The translations under genes were made by a program, and so were the position numbers. From contig NC_088319.1 in NCBI RefSeq assembly GCF_910592395.1, positions 16,554,001 to 16,618,000 of the forward strand: a stretch of 64,000 nucleotides of DNA, in the 5' to 3' direction. Positions 27,284 through 40,400 of the stretch are shown here, one piece after another. Position 1 is the stretch's first letter. Every line of letters begins with the position of its first letter. A model generated the notes under the pieces. It searched no databases and had not been told where the DNA came from. It worked only from the letters and a program-made list of their open reading frames with translations. The stretch comes from Lineus longissimus. Its lineage: Eukaryota; Nemertea; Pilidiophora; Heteronemertea; Lineidae.

Positions 27284-30200
27284 TTTATTAGATAAATTTT
27301 TGTTTTTAACAAAAACTTGTAAAACTTAATGCAATACATTCTGTTATAATTTTCAGCTGGGGTTTTATAATACATCCATTACTATGAAATAGTCAGCTAT
27401 TTTAGACAAAACTAAAGCCCATTTGACATAGGATATTACAGTTACATATCCAAAGATCGAATGAATTGAGATTTTATCATGAAAGGCAGAAATAATGTGA
27501 AAATTTTATACAATATGCACTCCCTCATGATAAAACCATTCTTTCTGGTACGAACCAAAAACATGTCAAACAGTTGCAACAAATATCACCTTCAAACAAA
27601 CTCACTCGTACATTTTGTTCTTTGAATGAATCTTCAAAAGGTAATCACGTTTAATCAGCATAGTAGGGACTGAGAATGTCCGCATGACTTAATGCATTGT
27701 TAGATCTTGTAAGCTTTGCAATGTTATATTGTGCAAATAAACGTCAAACTTGTGGCACTACACACAATATGGTCTATATACAGGTACTGTTGTAGGAGTT
27801 TTTTTTGGGATTAGAGATAAGTCACAAAAGGTTATTGTCTTGTGCATTTAAAGTGCAACACAATTAAAGGTGGCTTGTTATTAGCATTGTTCCCTAGAGT
27901 TATCTAACAAAGAACTAACTTAGAACCCCACAGTTGATTCCAAAGCTATTTGAACTGGGGAAATGAGATAACTTTAATGGAAGCCTTGCACCTGGATGGA
28001 CTTTTCTAAAAGAGTTCATTCAAGAAACTAAAAGGAATGTAGGCCTATGGTTAGATAATAAGGAATAAAGGTGATTTTTGTTGCAATTGTCAATTAAATG
28101 AATAGCTGAACCCAGAAAAACACACTTATGCCTGAATAGTAGTTTTGGTGATCAAACATGTGAAGTAAAGCTTGAAAGTCTTAGGTATCAACAAAAATAT
28201 CCAAGCGTGTCAATTGCATCTAGACTGATTTTTAGCCTGGGTATTGCATCTTTGCGACACATATATAGGGTACCGAAGATGTGATTCCCATAGTACCAAG
28301 GATGCAATACCCATGGCATCAAAGATGCACTACTCAGGGTACCAAAGATGGAATACCTATGGTACCAAAATAGGATTTTGCCCTATGGCCACCTATTGCA
28401 GGAACCAAACACTTGTCCCAGAATGAAGCTGTCAACATAATGTTACAAGTAGCAGAAACTGAGCCCATTTTGCACCTGGTCTTAAAAATTATGTTGGTTA
28501 AAACCGACTCAGTTTCTTTGGTGATACTTCAGTCTATAAATGTACACACATGAATTCGTTCATCTAAATTTTATCATATACTTGGAAACCTCGTCTACTC
28601 ATCTTATCGTTCCGAGTAGTATAAAACTCAATACTATGTACAATATCAGCTGTTTCTTGCCCTCACACGCTACAGAGGTCAAGGTCATGATGAAATAAAG
28701 AAATGTCCAATTTTGAAAGTAGGTCAATGAAGGTTGACACTACGTGATGCAACTGTAGCTAAAATTTGAGGACTCTATCTCTGTCTGATCAGTTGTACCA
28801 AGCTATTAACATGGTCTGAAGGTCAGTTTCTCTCTGAGGCTAATGAATAGCTAATTGTGTAATTCAGGAATTGAAATCAACTTTTAAATCCATAATTGGG
28901 CATTTCTCTATCAACGTCCGACCAAAACATGTGACGTTGACAATTACGTTACACATATATTTTACAGTATTCTATAATTTACAATAGAAGCATAAGTGGC
29001 TGGGTCTGTTATGAAAACAAAGCACATTACAGGAAATATACAAGTCCACACACAACACAGGAAAACGCATACATTATTTACAGTTAAAATCCAAACGAAC
29101 TCCAAGTAAATGCAACTGTTAAATTCAGAAACGATCGTCTGGACTTTTGCGTAATCCAAGCGTATAAGGAGATCCATTATCTTTGACGATTTTGTACAGT
29201 TTAGTAAATTGTATTTGCTACAATTGTGAAGGTTAATGAAATGTACAAATGGCTGTAGTATGCACATCATGTACTCTGCATATATGTACATTTGAAAACT
29301 TTGAACTACATTTGTACATTTGTAAATACTTGAAATTTTGAATTTTTCCGTCAGGGGTAAAACTACATTTTATATTTACAGTTTACAAGAAGAAACTATC
29401 ATCAGCTTCAATTCGAATTAACCTGAATTTACTGTGTAATCACACAGTGTTCTACATATCCCGTAGAACAGATCCAGGTTAAGTTGAGTTGGAGTGATCC
29501 CTTAAGTGTTCACTAAGTTAACTAGCACAGCTTGCAGTCAGTCAATAAAAGCCTACTACCATAGACAGAATCCACAGAGGTAGTCTTAAAGTTACATGTT
29601 TTGCCTACGAAATGTGCAGGCATTTACAAGGAATACCACAATGTTTTGATTATGTTTTCAACTTCCCAACCCACCAACATTATCGGCTGAAGCAGACAAT
29701 TGAAAACTAAACTGACATCTGAAAAGCTGCATTCACTCGAAAACAAAACTCTCGATGGCATTGATATAAAAACTATTCCATTCTTTACCCACCAGGTAGC
29801 AACTAATCAATAAATCTCGTTGTAACCAAAAATCAGTGGCCCAGTACTCGCTAATAATCATCAGCGCCGACTTGCCACAGAAAAAGCCATTTCAATGATT
29901 GTTAAAATATACACTCCAGAAGTCATTACGCAGGTCTCCACTTGGGTAGAATGTGTCTGAATATCAAGGGCTGTAAATCCTTAACAGTGTGTTTTGGCCA
30001 AGCTTTTAAAAGGCTGATTATACCAATAAAGACGCACAATACGTAATATCTTATACTGAACGTAACTTTTGCATAGGATTTAATATCCATCAACAGAACT
30101 AGTACCGGTTTACAAAAAATAATCACTCGTAAAGTGTTTGTCAGATTATACACAAAATCAGCAGAATGTTTATGTGGTTACCGTGCCAACCCCACCCATC

Positions 30201-31214
30201 TGAGAACACGTGCCTCAAATATCTTCTTTCTCATTGGAACATTTGACCTTGAATAAAAGACTGAAGGTCACAGCTGTGACTTTGAACATGATCTTCAGAG
30301 GGAATCGAAAGCAAAACAGATATCACGACACTTTTTAACGGATCTGAATGCTGATGTTTGAAAGTTGATTATTCAAGTTCTTCAGCTAGTTCCCCAGAAC
30401 TATGGAAATATTTCTTGATTATGGATAAACTAAAGCGACTTGTACGAGGCATTAAACACAAACCTGGAAAGACATTTCTCAATTGTGTGCCTCGCAAATA
30501 AATTAACATATTTACATTTATACATAACACATTGTTAACCCTTAGAGCGGAATGGGGACCAATAGTGACATACACGATGTACTAGAGCAGTTGTTGAGAG
30601 TAACTGATTTAATTCATCACAAAGATTCAAATATTTCTACTAAATTAAAATAAGAAATTGTGACTCTGAAAATTTGAAGAATCTTGTGAAATACTTTAAA
30701 ATGCAATAGAAACGTTTCTATCTCAACATTTTGACTAAAAGGTCAACAAAATCTTTCACCAGAAAAGCGACATTCTCGTAGAAATGATATGAAATCTATT
30801 TGTGATGGATGTGATTCTGACTCATTTCTTGCACGTGTGTGTGTGTGCAAATTAGCCAAGCATGATGAGAAATTCACAAAAATTTGTGGTTCCTGCAAAA
30901 TCAGTTGCTGTATCTGCCCATTTCAATATTGAATCTTTAAAGAATCAGCACAGATGTCCCTGCAAGCAGTTCCTGTTACCATGGTAACATCAATCGTCAC
31001 TATAACAACGAATGGAGTAACCATAGCAACTAAGAGCAGGTGACAATGCACCCCTGCACTTTCCTCACAACTAAGTCATCAGTGTGACCTCAAAGAAAAG
31101 TCACAAGGTCACAAAATCCACCTTGACCTTGATCTGTGACCTTGACCCCAGGTCTGACCTCCGATATCATGGTTAAACTAATCACTCGTAGGTTTATTGA
31201 TTTCACAGCGCCCC
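27284..31214 (-). other. probable long 3' UTR of the Eph receptor gene
   Basis: No coding exon is seen on either strand. The reverse complement of 27284-27289 is AATAAA and would end a 3.9-kb UTR; nearer signals cannot be excluded. The part near 31.1 kb carries TGACCTTGA motifs, and 28.26-28.37 kb has a short-unit repeat. UTR status is inferred from position only. Confidence 0.35.
28265..28375. repeat. short degenerate tandem repeat (ACCAAAGATGCAATACC type)
   Basis: Four to five imperfect units of about 24 bp (GGTACCGAAGATG, AGTACCAAGGATG, GCATCAAAGATG, GGTACCAAAGATG) follow each other. Confidence 0.7.
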
Positions 31215-31488
31215 CTATACAAGAAATCCTTCAGAAACTTGAGCACCGCCACTTATCTGGGCACGTAGAGTTTGGACAGAGTTCATGATTTTTTTCTGAT
31301 GGCCGACTAACGTGATGCCCATGTTAATTAAGTCTTTGATGGTGATTTTGGCGATTAAGTCCATCGAGCTGTAGCCCGACTGTAAGAAACTATCGATGTA
31401 ACGATCCATTTTGATACTCGTCAGCCATTCCTCGATTGTCTCGAAGCGCGTCATGTCCGGAAGAGATGGATCAAAGATGTTGTGGGGC
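31215..31488 (-). CDS. Eph: Eph SAM domain and C-terminus
   Basis: It encodes [20 protein letters not shown], then the SAM core [20 protein letters not shown], the helix [20 protein letters not shown] and ends [11 protein letters not shown] before TAG. The last residues F-L-V fit a class II PDZ ligand, as many Eph receptors end in a PDZ-binding motif. SAM domains mediate oligomer and adaptor contacts. Confidence 0.95.
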
Positions 31489-34400
31489 CTGAAAGGAACA
31501 TAAGGAATTGTTAAATCTACTGTCTAAAGTATGAGGCACATGTGGTCAATTTGACCTCTCCTGTGGTTCAGGGCTTTGTCTTTCTCCATCCTGGACCATG
31601 CAGTCTCCAACTGTTATACATTTGTACTATTATAAGATAAACAACGTTGTCTACCTACCTTGCTTTGGCGACTTTCCTGAGAAGCTCCGGTGCACGAATG
31701 AGCTTGTCCAACGTCCGTACAATGGCCGCAAACTTCGGCCGATGACTTCGTTCTTTCTGCCAGCAGTCGAGCATCAGCTGGTGAATTGCCTCCGGACAAT
31801 CCTGAAAGACAGCAGAGAACAATTTCTTATTATTCGGAACAATTCATGTAATGTGCCTTTCTCTGTTTAACTAGACAATAAAGTACGCCTACAATTGGCA
31901 GAGACAAAGTCCTCAACAGACACAAAAATCTAAAGTTTCCCAAGTCAGAATCACAAAACCAATGGCACTATCGAAAAGCACTCATTAAGAGCTTTCAAAT
32001 GAATGGTCATGTCAATACAATAGGTTAGACCATTATCAATTTTGGGATAATTTCTCTCTCCTTCGCTGACTGTCACCAGATAAGATCGTAAAACCTACCA
32101 TAGGTGGAGGAAGTCTGTAGCCCTTCTCGACGGCCTTAATGACATCCTGATTTGACCAGTTCCAATATGGTCGCTCCCCGTATGACATCACTTCCCACAT
32201 GACGACAGCGTATGACCAGACGTCAGAGGCAGACGTGAACTTCCTGTAGGCGATGGCTTCTGGTGCTGTCCATCGTACTGGGATCTTTCCACCCTAAAAG
32301 CGCAATAGTGAAAAATGAAATGAATATCTGACGACCAAGAAAAAGACAGGCCCAATGACTATGTTGATGACAGCTTAGATGATTACAGTACCAAGCCAGA
32401 TTTTTAGATTCAGCCAGAAGTGAATTTGATATCGTCTGCCACATACCTTGGTTGTGTAAGCACCATCGGTCGTGTCGCTCTCGATCTCCCGCGAGAGACC
32501 AAAGTCCGCTACTTTGCATACTAGGTTTTCGTTGACGAGGATGTTACGTGCAGCAAGATCCTGGAATGAAGACAACAACATTAGATTTCAATGGCAGAGT
32601 GCTTTTCAAAAGAACACAATGCTAAACAATGCACATAACTAAACATTGAAGCCAATATCATGCAGTGAATTGATTTCTTTAAAGGTGCTCAACTACTGAA
32701 CCATTCCCGCTATAAATATGATAAAGTCAAACTTACTCTATGAACATATCCCATCTCAGATAGATATTTCATTCCGGCAGCGATGCCACGAAGCATACCA
32801 GTCAGTTGCATGACGGTGAACTGGCCATCGTTGTTCCTGAGGAAGGTATCCAGGGAGCCGTTCTCCATGTACTCCGTCACGATCATGATAGGGTTACCTG
32901 AAGAAAATACAGTACGATATGTTAAGTAAGATCATCCTGCTCATGTCACAAGGATGGATGCAGCAATGTGGCAAGGTGAGAATGAGACCTAGAGTGTTGG
33001 CTAAAATGAGCTGGCAAACGAGATACATGTATGTGAAAATGAGCTAATATGGATTGGATTTCAGCATGTTTGGAACATAGATGGCGAGATTTCCCCATGA
33101 ATGGTGAGATTTCCCCATGAATGGTGAGATTTCCCCATGAATGGTGAGATTTCCCCACAGATGGTGAGATTTCCCCACAGATGGTGAGATTTCCCCATGA
33201 ATGGTGAGACTTCCCCACAGATGGTGAGATTTCCCCATAGATGGTGAGATTTCCCCATGAATGGTGAGACTTCCCCACAGATGGTGAGATTTCCCCATAG
33301 ATGGTGAGATTTCCCCATCTTTCCAAGACAGAAACTCTTAAGATGGCAAGATTACTCCAGCTACCAAAGACAGTAACTCAAAGCTGACTGACAGATATGA
33401 TGTTGCTTGTATGAGACTGGGGGTTAGTAAGAAAGCTATGGTGGATGAACTAAGTCTTTCTGACTGAGCTGCAGTCTGAGGTCTGGAGTTTTCATATTCG
33501 TTCCTGCTTGAAAGATTCACACACACAAATTGACGACGGACATTAGATATAGAAAAAATTGACCTACTAGAAAGCTGCTTACTCTTAGTGACCACGCCCT
33601 CCAGGTATATCACATTGGCGTCCTCAAACTGTCCCATGATGCTTGCCTCCGTCAAGAAATCGAGACGATTTTTCTCTGACGCACCGGGCTTCAACGTTTT
33701 GATTGCGACGGACATTTCCAACTTTCCTGGGATGCGTAACATGCCTTTGCACACGTCACCAAATTCACCACCGCCGATGACTGATTCGATCGTGATGTGG
33801 GATGCGTCGATTTCCTTTGTGAATTCGCGTACAGCTTGGTTGGGATCTTCGTAAGTGTGGGGGTCGATGTACGTCCGCACAGAACCAGGGTGGGTGAAGA
33901 GGGGTACTGTCACTGTAAAATAGAATACAGTTGGTCAAAACATAGGTCAAGGTCAAATAGCAAGATACTGCAGTCAAATTTATAACATGACTAAGCATAT
34001 TTGAAGCCATTTGATGTCAATAGATAGCAGTTAGCAGAGTATATGCTAAGTGATAGTATCTATCACTGCAGAGTCTAGCTCTATCATTTGATTTAAAGAT
34101 AGCAGGATATTTCCCTTTGCCTTACTTTCTTACAATTTGAGAGACAAATGAAATTGTGCTTGCATGTAAGTAGTCTTGTTAAATTTCGCTACCGGAGGTT
34201 TTGCAAGATACGAAAATCTTAAAGCAAGTTTTAGGCGTAGGCCTTTAAGCATTCGACTGCGGAAATCATGAATCAGTTAGTAATGGAACAAAAGCTCTAT
34301 GAGTACTTTGTTATTTGGCAAAGGGTTAATCAATAGCAAAGGGATTAGAAAGAGTTTAGAGTATACAATGTAACCCAATTGAAATTCATGCTATGGGGAT

Positions 34401-37400
34401 GAAGTTAAAAATACCAGCAAAAGAAAAATTCTATAGAAAAAGTGGTATGATGATGAAATAAAAAATAGCAAAATTTTCAAGGGCATTTAAGAAATATCAA
34501 CTGGCATTCCATTATGACTTCAAAGGACATCAAAAGCAAGAAAGCTTTCCTTGGACGAGTGGGGTCAAATTTCAGAAATGTGTACACTCATAATGTCTAC
34601 TTGAGTTATTTACAAAGATCTTTCGGGATTCAAATCTTTAAAGACAAATGGTTACCCAAAACAAACAGTAACACTGTTACTTTCTTCAATCAAATTAATT
34701 TATGAGATGAAAATTCGAAGAAGAAAAAAATCAACTCGTCAAAACTAAAATGCGACAGAAACAAGTTAATTTGATGAACAATCAGGTGGAAAAGCAGATT
34801 GGTGCAGCAGTGGATTGAAAAAATTGAAAATGGACATTCCATCGATTACTTACACCCCCCAGTTAAATGCAGGTTCGGATCGACGCCATGGCAGTGTACT
34901 GTTAGTTGGAGAAAAAGACATAGATAAGACGACTATAGCATAACAAACACCGAACCGAGACTATCGACGCCACCTTGGGGTAGTGGTCAGGAACCTTGTG
35001 ATTTCGTAATGGTTAGCGACATGCATCGGGTGAAAAATATCTCTCCCAAAGAAAGTCTAACCAATTGTTACTTAAATTATTTCAGAAGAAGTGAGGGTTC
35101 AAAAATGCTGAAATGTTTTCTTCCACAAGATACAGTATACACTGTTATTTCACAAGGTTATTCTGAAACAGCATGCAGGCGTCCAAAATCTCGGTTCCAA
35201 CCACTTCAAGTAGTACAAAGATGCAATACATAGTGCATTAGATGCATGCAATAATGTGATGATTCCCTACACCAGAAGGCGCTCAAAACCATGTGTTCAA
35301 GCGAGCAGCAGCTAATTAAATCTCGGTGTTGTGGGGCAGTGCACATGGTTTTGACGCCCCGGGAAAGAAAATTTGCATGTTTCTCAAAATCAACTTTGAT
35401 AAGATTTTCTTACCAAATTTTCATATATACTTCAACAGATGTTGAGAAACAAGGCAAATTTTCTTCAGAAAACTGTTAATATGTAATTCTGAAATTTTGT
35501 AAAATAGATTTTAACAGGGGTTTCGAAAAGGAGTACAGTTCAAATAGAAACATGATTCCCTGAAGTCTGTTATGAAAGAGATGACATTTTTGATTATCTA
35601 TTTATGTGCGTTGCGAAGTGTGAACTCGATGACTTTAGACGGGAAATACATACGCTTTCTTATAATGGAACCTAGATCGGCCCCAGCTGAAATTTGCAAA
35701 GTCATTCGTATAATACTAACTGCGTTTTGGCGCTAATTAATCTATGCTATTTGGTAGGGGAGTGATGCTCCTAACTTGGTGCTTCAGAAACCCAGAGTTC
35801 TGACTTGGTAGGTGTTCTAGTGTAGGCAGGGAAACCCGGAAAGGGGCTCAGTTTCATAGGGAAGCACAAGTGGGTCTGACGGAGATGATCGGTGCACAGA
35901 TACAAGTAGCGACATCTATGTAGAATCAGTGCATTACCACATTTGACCTGAAAGCTTGTGCGCCACGATCCATCAAAATAGCGGACAAAATGGAACGAGA
36001 TGTGCATGCTGCATATCGAGTGACATCGAACAATTACACAACTTTTCATCAACGATAGATAGTCTCAGACTAAGTAAGCCAGAATCACTGTACATTTACC
36101 ATAACAAATGCACAGGCAATTCAGGGATTCTCAGGTGAAACCGATGCAACATGCTGACCGAATAGTATTACATTTCATGGGCCTGTGATTGAAGATGGCA
36201 TACATGTACCATGCATACTTTTACATGGTACACCGGTCTTAATGTTTCACGTGTCGACAAAAGCTTACCATTGCTGTATTGGAGTGTTTCACAATCTGCG
36301 GGATTCTTCTCGTTGCAAGCACGGTTATTTCTGGAATGGAAAAACGGCAGAATATTATGGGCTGTTGAAATGATTTAGATAAGATCGACGTTTGAAGTCG
36401 ACATCAGATCCTGTCATCTCAGTTTCTTGGTTCATTTGATTCGTGCTTTCTCTACACTGAATGGAATCAATGGTAAGAACTAAATGTGCACTCCCAACGT
36501 CAATGTTAGAAGTGTTAAAAATATCAACAAAAGGTGGTGCTACACTTACTTGCGAAGTAGAATGACCACCATAATGATCACAATCGCCAAACACACGAAC
36601 ACTGCTACAATTGATCCGGCAATGATTCCGATTGGGCTTGCATCCTGTACTGGGTTGACCTTTGTGACCTTTGAGTCGTCACCACCAGCGTTCTCCGTCG
36701 TTGTGAAAAGTGTATCGCTGTATAACCCCCAGCCTTTGATGGTTTTCCCGCGGACTTGGAATCCGAAGCGTGTCTTTTCCCGCAGACCCTGGAACTGATA
36801 TTGGACATCTTCTGTTTGAATGCTCGAGGCATTTGATGCCCTGTCCGCCGGGAAATACTTGACTTCGTACTGATCGACGTTGAATTTATCATTCGGTTTG
36901 CGCCAGGCTAATGTGATGTGACTGAGGCCTTTATCGAGGACTTCCACACCTTCAACTTTCGATGGAACTGAAAGAAATGGACAGTATGATAAAAAATTAT
37001 CATGCTTTCTTTAGGATGTACCGATTCTGGGGGTGAAACTAGCAGTCCCATCCTTCTCGTCCCATTCCGCAGAATATAAATGACGAAAATTGTCCAACTC
37101 CAAATGGATCTATGTATTTGTAATAAGTAGTGTGGCCACTGGGATCTGCGAGATATGAGACTCTTAATATGGCGGAAATTGGTAATTATGGTTTTGTGTT
37201 CAGGGGATTCTGCTTGGTGATAAATGGTATATGAATAACTTGTGATGCCTCCTGGGTCTAAAGTGACGGACTAGTGCCTCCTGGGATATCGTCTCGGTGG
37301 CCGGGATGTGGGAGGTGTTGCCTATTAGATTAAACCTATCCATTAAGCCTGTTTCCTTCGATACCTGAACCCTTTAAGGTCTGAAGCTTTTAGCGAACAT

Positions 37401-40400
37401 CTCAGAAACGTTTGAGATAATGATTTAACAAGGTTTCCAAGATATTGTCTTAGAATAAGTTTTGATTTTAGGATATCTCTACATCAGCATGCTCTTTTCC
37501 TAAAAAGTGCCAGGGCCAAGTTATCAGTACCTATTAGTGATAACATTCTTTTTGTATGTTGAACTTCTCTTATTGAATTACTGATAAGATCCGACTAAAA
37601 TGCTTCACTGAAATTAACAGAATTGGTCTGGACACATTTCATATTCGGCTGACCTATAGATAGTCTTATCTAAATTTGTAAGTACAAAGTATCAGGAGAC
37701 CCCTGTGAACCATCAACAGGGAAAGCAATGACTGATAGCTGTCGACTCTTACCTGCTGCATCAGTAGTAATCTTCGTCATAACGAAATGGTCCATATCCG
37801 AGCCGCTTTCAGCCGATATTCCATTCCTGGCATAAATCGCAAACGTGTAGCTCGTACTTGGGTCCAGACCTTCGATCGTCACACTCGTCTGATTGAACCC
37901 GGAGTTTGTTGGGGAATATTTCTCTGCACCATCACACTCCCAACAATGGACGTGGTAGAAGAGATCATTGCGGCCTCCGTCGCTGAGAGGGGGCAGCCAT
38001 CTCAGCATTGCTTTCCTCTCGTCTGAATACATGATTGTCAAGTTCCTCGGTGATGTTGGAGGTCCTAAAAAACACAAGTTGACATTTCATGAGTTTTTTT
38101 GCCAAATTTCAGGGGAATAAACATATTCTGAAGCTAGTAAAAGCTCAAATTCTTTCTGAAGAGGCTGCTGCTCTGGAGCATTGTTCCAACTCAGCTGAGT
38201 ATCATCCCTGTTCAGGAGCAGAATACTTCTAGTTTTGCTCAGCTGCATGTGTGGCCCAGTAGCCTCTCGTTCCACTTCACTAATCAGCTGAGTGGCAGTC
38301 TTATGTACCTCTTGTTAATAAAAGATTACCAGAGTTTATGTCATGGCTGATGAAGGAAGTGTTCAAATGAAATGGTTATTTAATAAATCAACAACAAAAA
38401 ACACATGTCACTGTTTACTTTATTTACTGTACTGGAATACTGGAAAAGTTTCCAACACACAGCAATCTTGGAATTTATACGATAGTTTATCGACAACGAC
38501 AATAACAGATCGCAAACGCCACGTGTTTCATTCTCCAAGCGTCGTCAATGGTGATCATTGCCGCCAAGTCTCACTCAACCTACCGACTCTGGACATTGAG
38601 AGAATTTCAACGGGTGTATGTAAAATTCGTAATTTGGACCGAAGACCGGGAGGGTAGTGGTTGATCCAATAAAATCCAGGTGGCAGCACAGTGTTATCAA
38701 AGGATTTCTGGTGTCTGGTTGTGGAATTCTAATAGTGTGTTTTACTGCGGTTTTACTACCGCGTCAATTAGGCTACTGTCATCTCCTCACAAGAGTATCA
38801 TTCAAATTGATTCAGATCCAAAAGAAAAACCAACTTGAAAAGCTATAACAAGATATTCTAATACCTTTCGTTTATTATGATTGTTTTCTTTCCCACACAT
38901 TCCTCCAGAACACCCTTGCTCTCATCTGATTTCCCTTGGTCTCCTATGGAAGCGATATTTATTCTCAGTGGCAACGTTATCGGATAAAGTGATCATGTGC
39001 TGTTTGTCAACAGTTGCAGGTCGTGGCCCACCAGGGAGCGAGGGCAACCAGTATATGGTTTGCTGGAAACCACGGTAGCATTCCTAACAAAATAGCTCAA
39101 CGGGGACACAGACAATCGCGGTGGCGTTGGGTCGCCTGGTTATAATTGGATAGTTTACATGGCTTTATTAGCCTCGTTAAAAGGTGTGATTTGATATTCT
39201 GGTATTTTTCTTGTTTTTATGTTGTTAGTTAAAAGTATAAATCTCAAGTTGGTTGGTAGTTGAAGTGTTTATCATCGACAGTTCTGCTTTGCAAAAAATG
39301 TCGAAATTCTAACAGCAGTATAACTACAGCAAACATAATGATGAGAAAATTGGCTAAATTCACCTAAATTTAGAAAATAGGCGAAAGTGGACCAGTAATT
39401 CAAATGACATGCTTAACAATACACAAAGCTATACAACAAAGCCTTCAAGTTTTATAGCGATTAAAAGGCTCAGCGAGGGGTGGTCTAAAAAGGTTTATTG
39501 TACGCCTGGTTATAACTCAAGTATACCAATCTCAAGTAGGCCCTGTGTGACAAAAACATCTCCGAGAAAACTTTCTCTAGGTCATTATGGAGAGTTATTG
39601 GCAGATTGTATCGGCGTGCAGGTCACGGTTGAGTCATCGCCCTAATGAGGGATTGGAACAGCGGTAAGGGGCGACCAAGGGTGATATTGGCATGCCGATA
39701 TAGTCACGAAAACTGCCTCAACATGGGGCATGTTTGAAAGTATTTAGACGATGAATTCCCTAATCGGAAAACATAAATATTGATGCATCGATACAAAGCA
39801 TGTATCGTGCGGAAATTGGTGGGGATTCGTTGCTTTGTCTCCAATCAGCTCAAAGACGCTCAACGTTTTGTTATGATAACAATACCTAAATCTCGAAACC
39901 TTTAATTTGGCAAGTTATCCGTTGACGAATTTCTGGAAAATGATAATTGAGGGTGTGTGATAATTCTGAGGACTTCCTGTGGCCAATTCACCCAACAGGG
40001 GGCGAACAGTTTGTCGGCTGCACTCCCAGGCGAGGGCCACCTACCCAGGCCTCGGAAAGAGCTGAACATGTGAATATTGACGGCCACCACGAAAGCCTAC
40101 TCTAATAGGCCTATTTTCAAAGTTTTCTCAGAACTACGAATAACCTGAAGGTACACATCACTCAAATGTCTTGACAAAACTGATATAACTTTTCCAAACC
40201 AATGCTGAAAATATCTCTTGGAATTTGGTTGCTGTGCAACGGAAATAAACGCGAACTGCCTAAACTAAAAGTGACAGGCCTGTCGTCAAAGCAAGATACA
40301 CCCTTGTGGGTATTGTCCCGTAATGGTAATGAGGCATTTGAATTAGAGATCATTTCATGTAAATATGAGCAAACATTTTTGTGATATCTCATTTTGAATG

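Noticed and set aside
33044-33326. Repetitive open frames over the 20-bp minisatellite
   Set aside because: The unit length is not a multiple of 3 and all three frames are open by repeat composition; the array lies in an intron.
34899-36389. Other possible juxtamembrane exons of the Eph gene, such as the segment ending near 35946 with a good acceptor
   Set aside because: The translation has no Eph-like features and no fitting phase with a donor.
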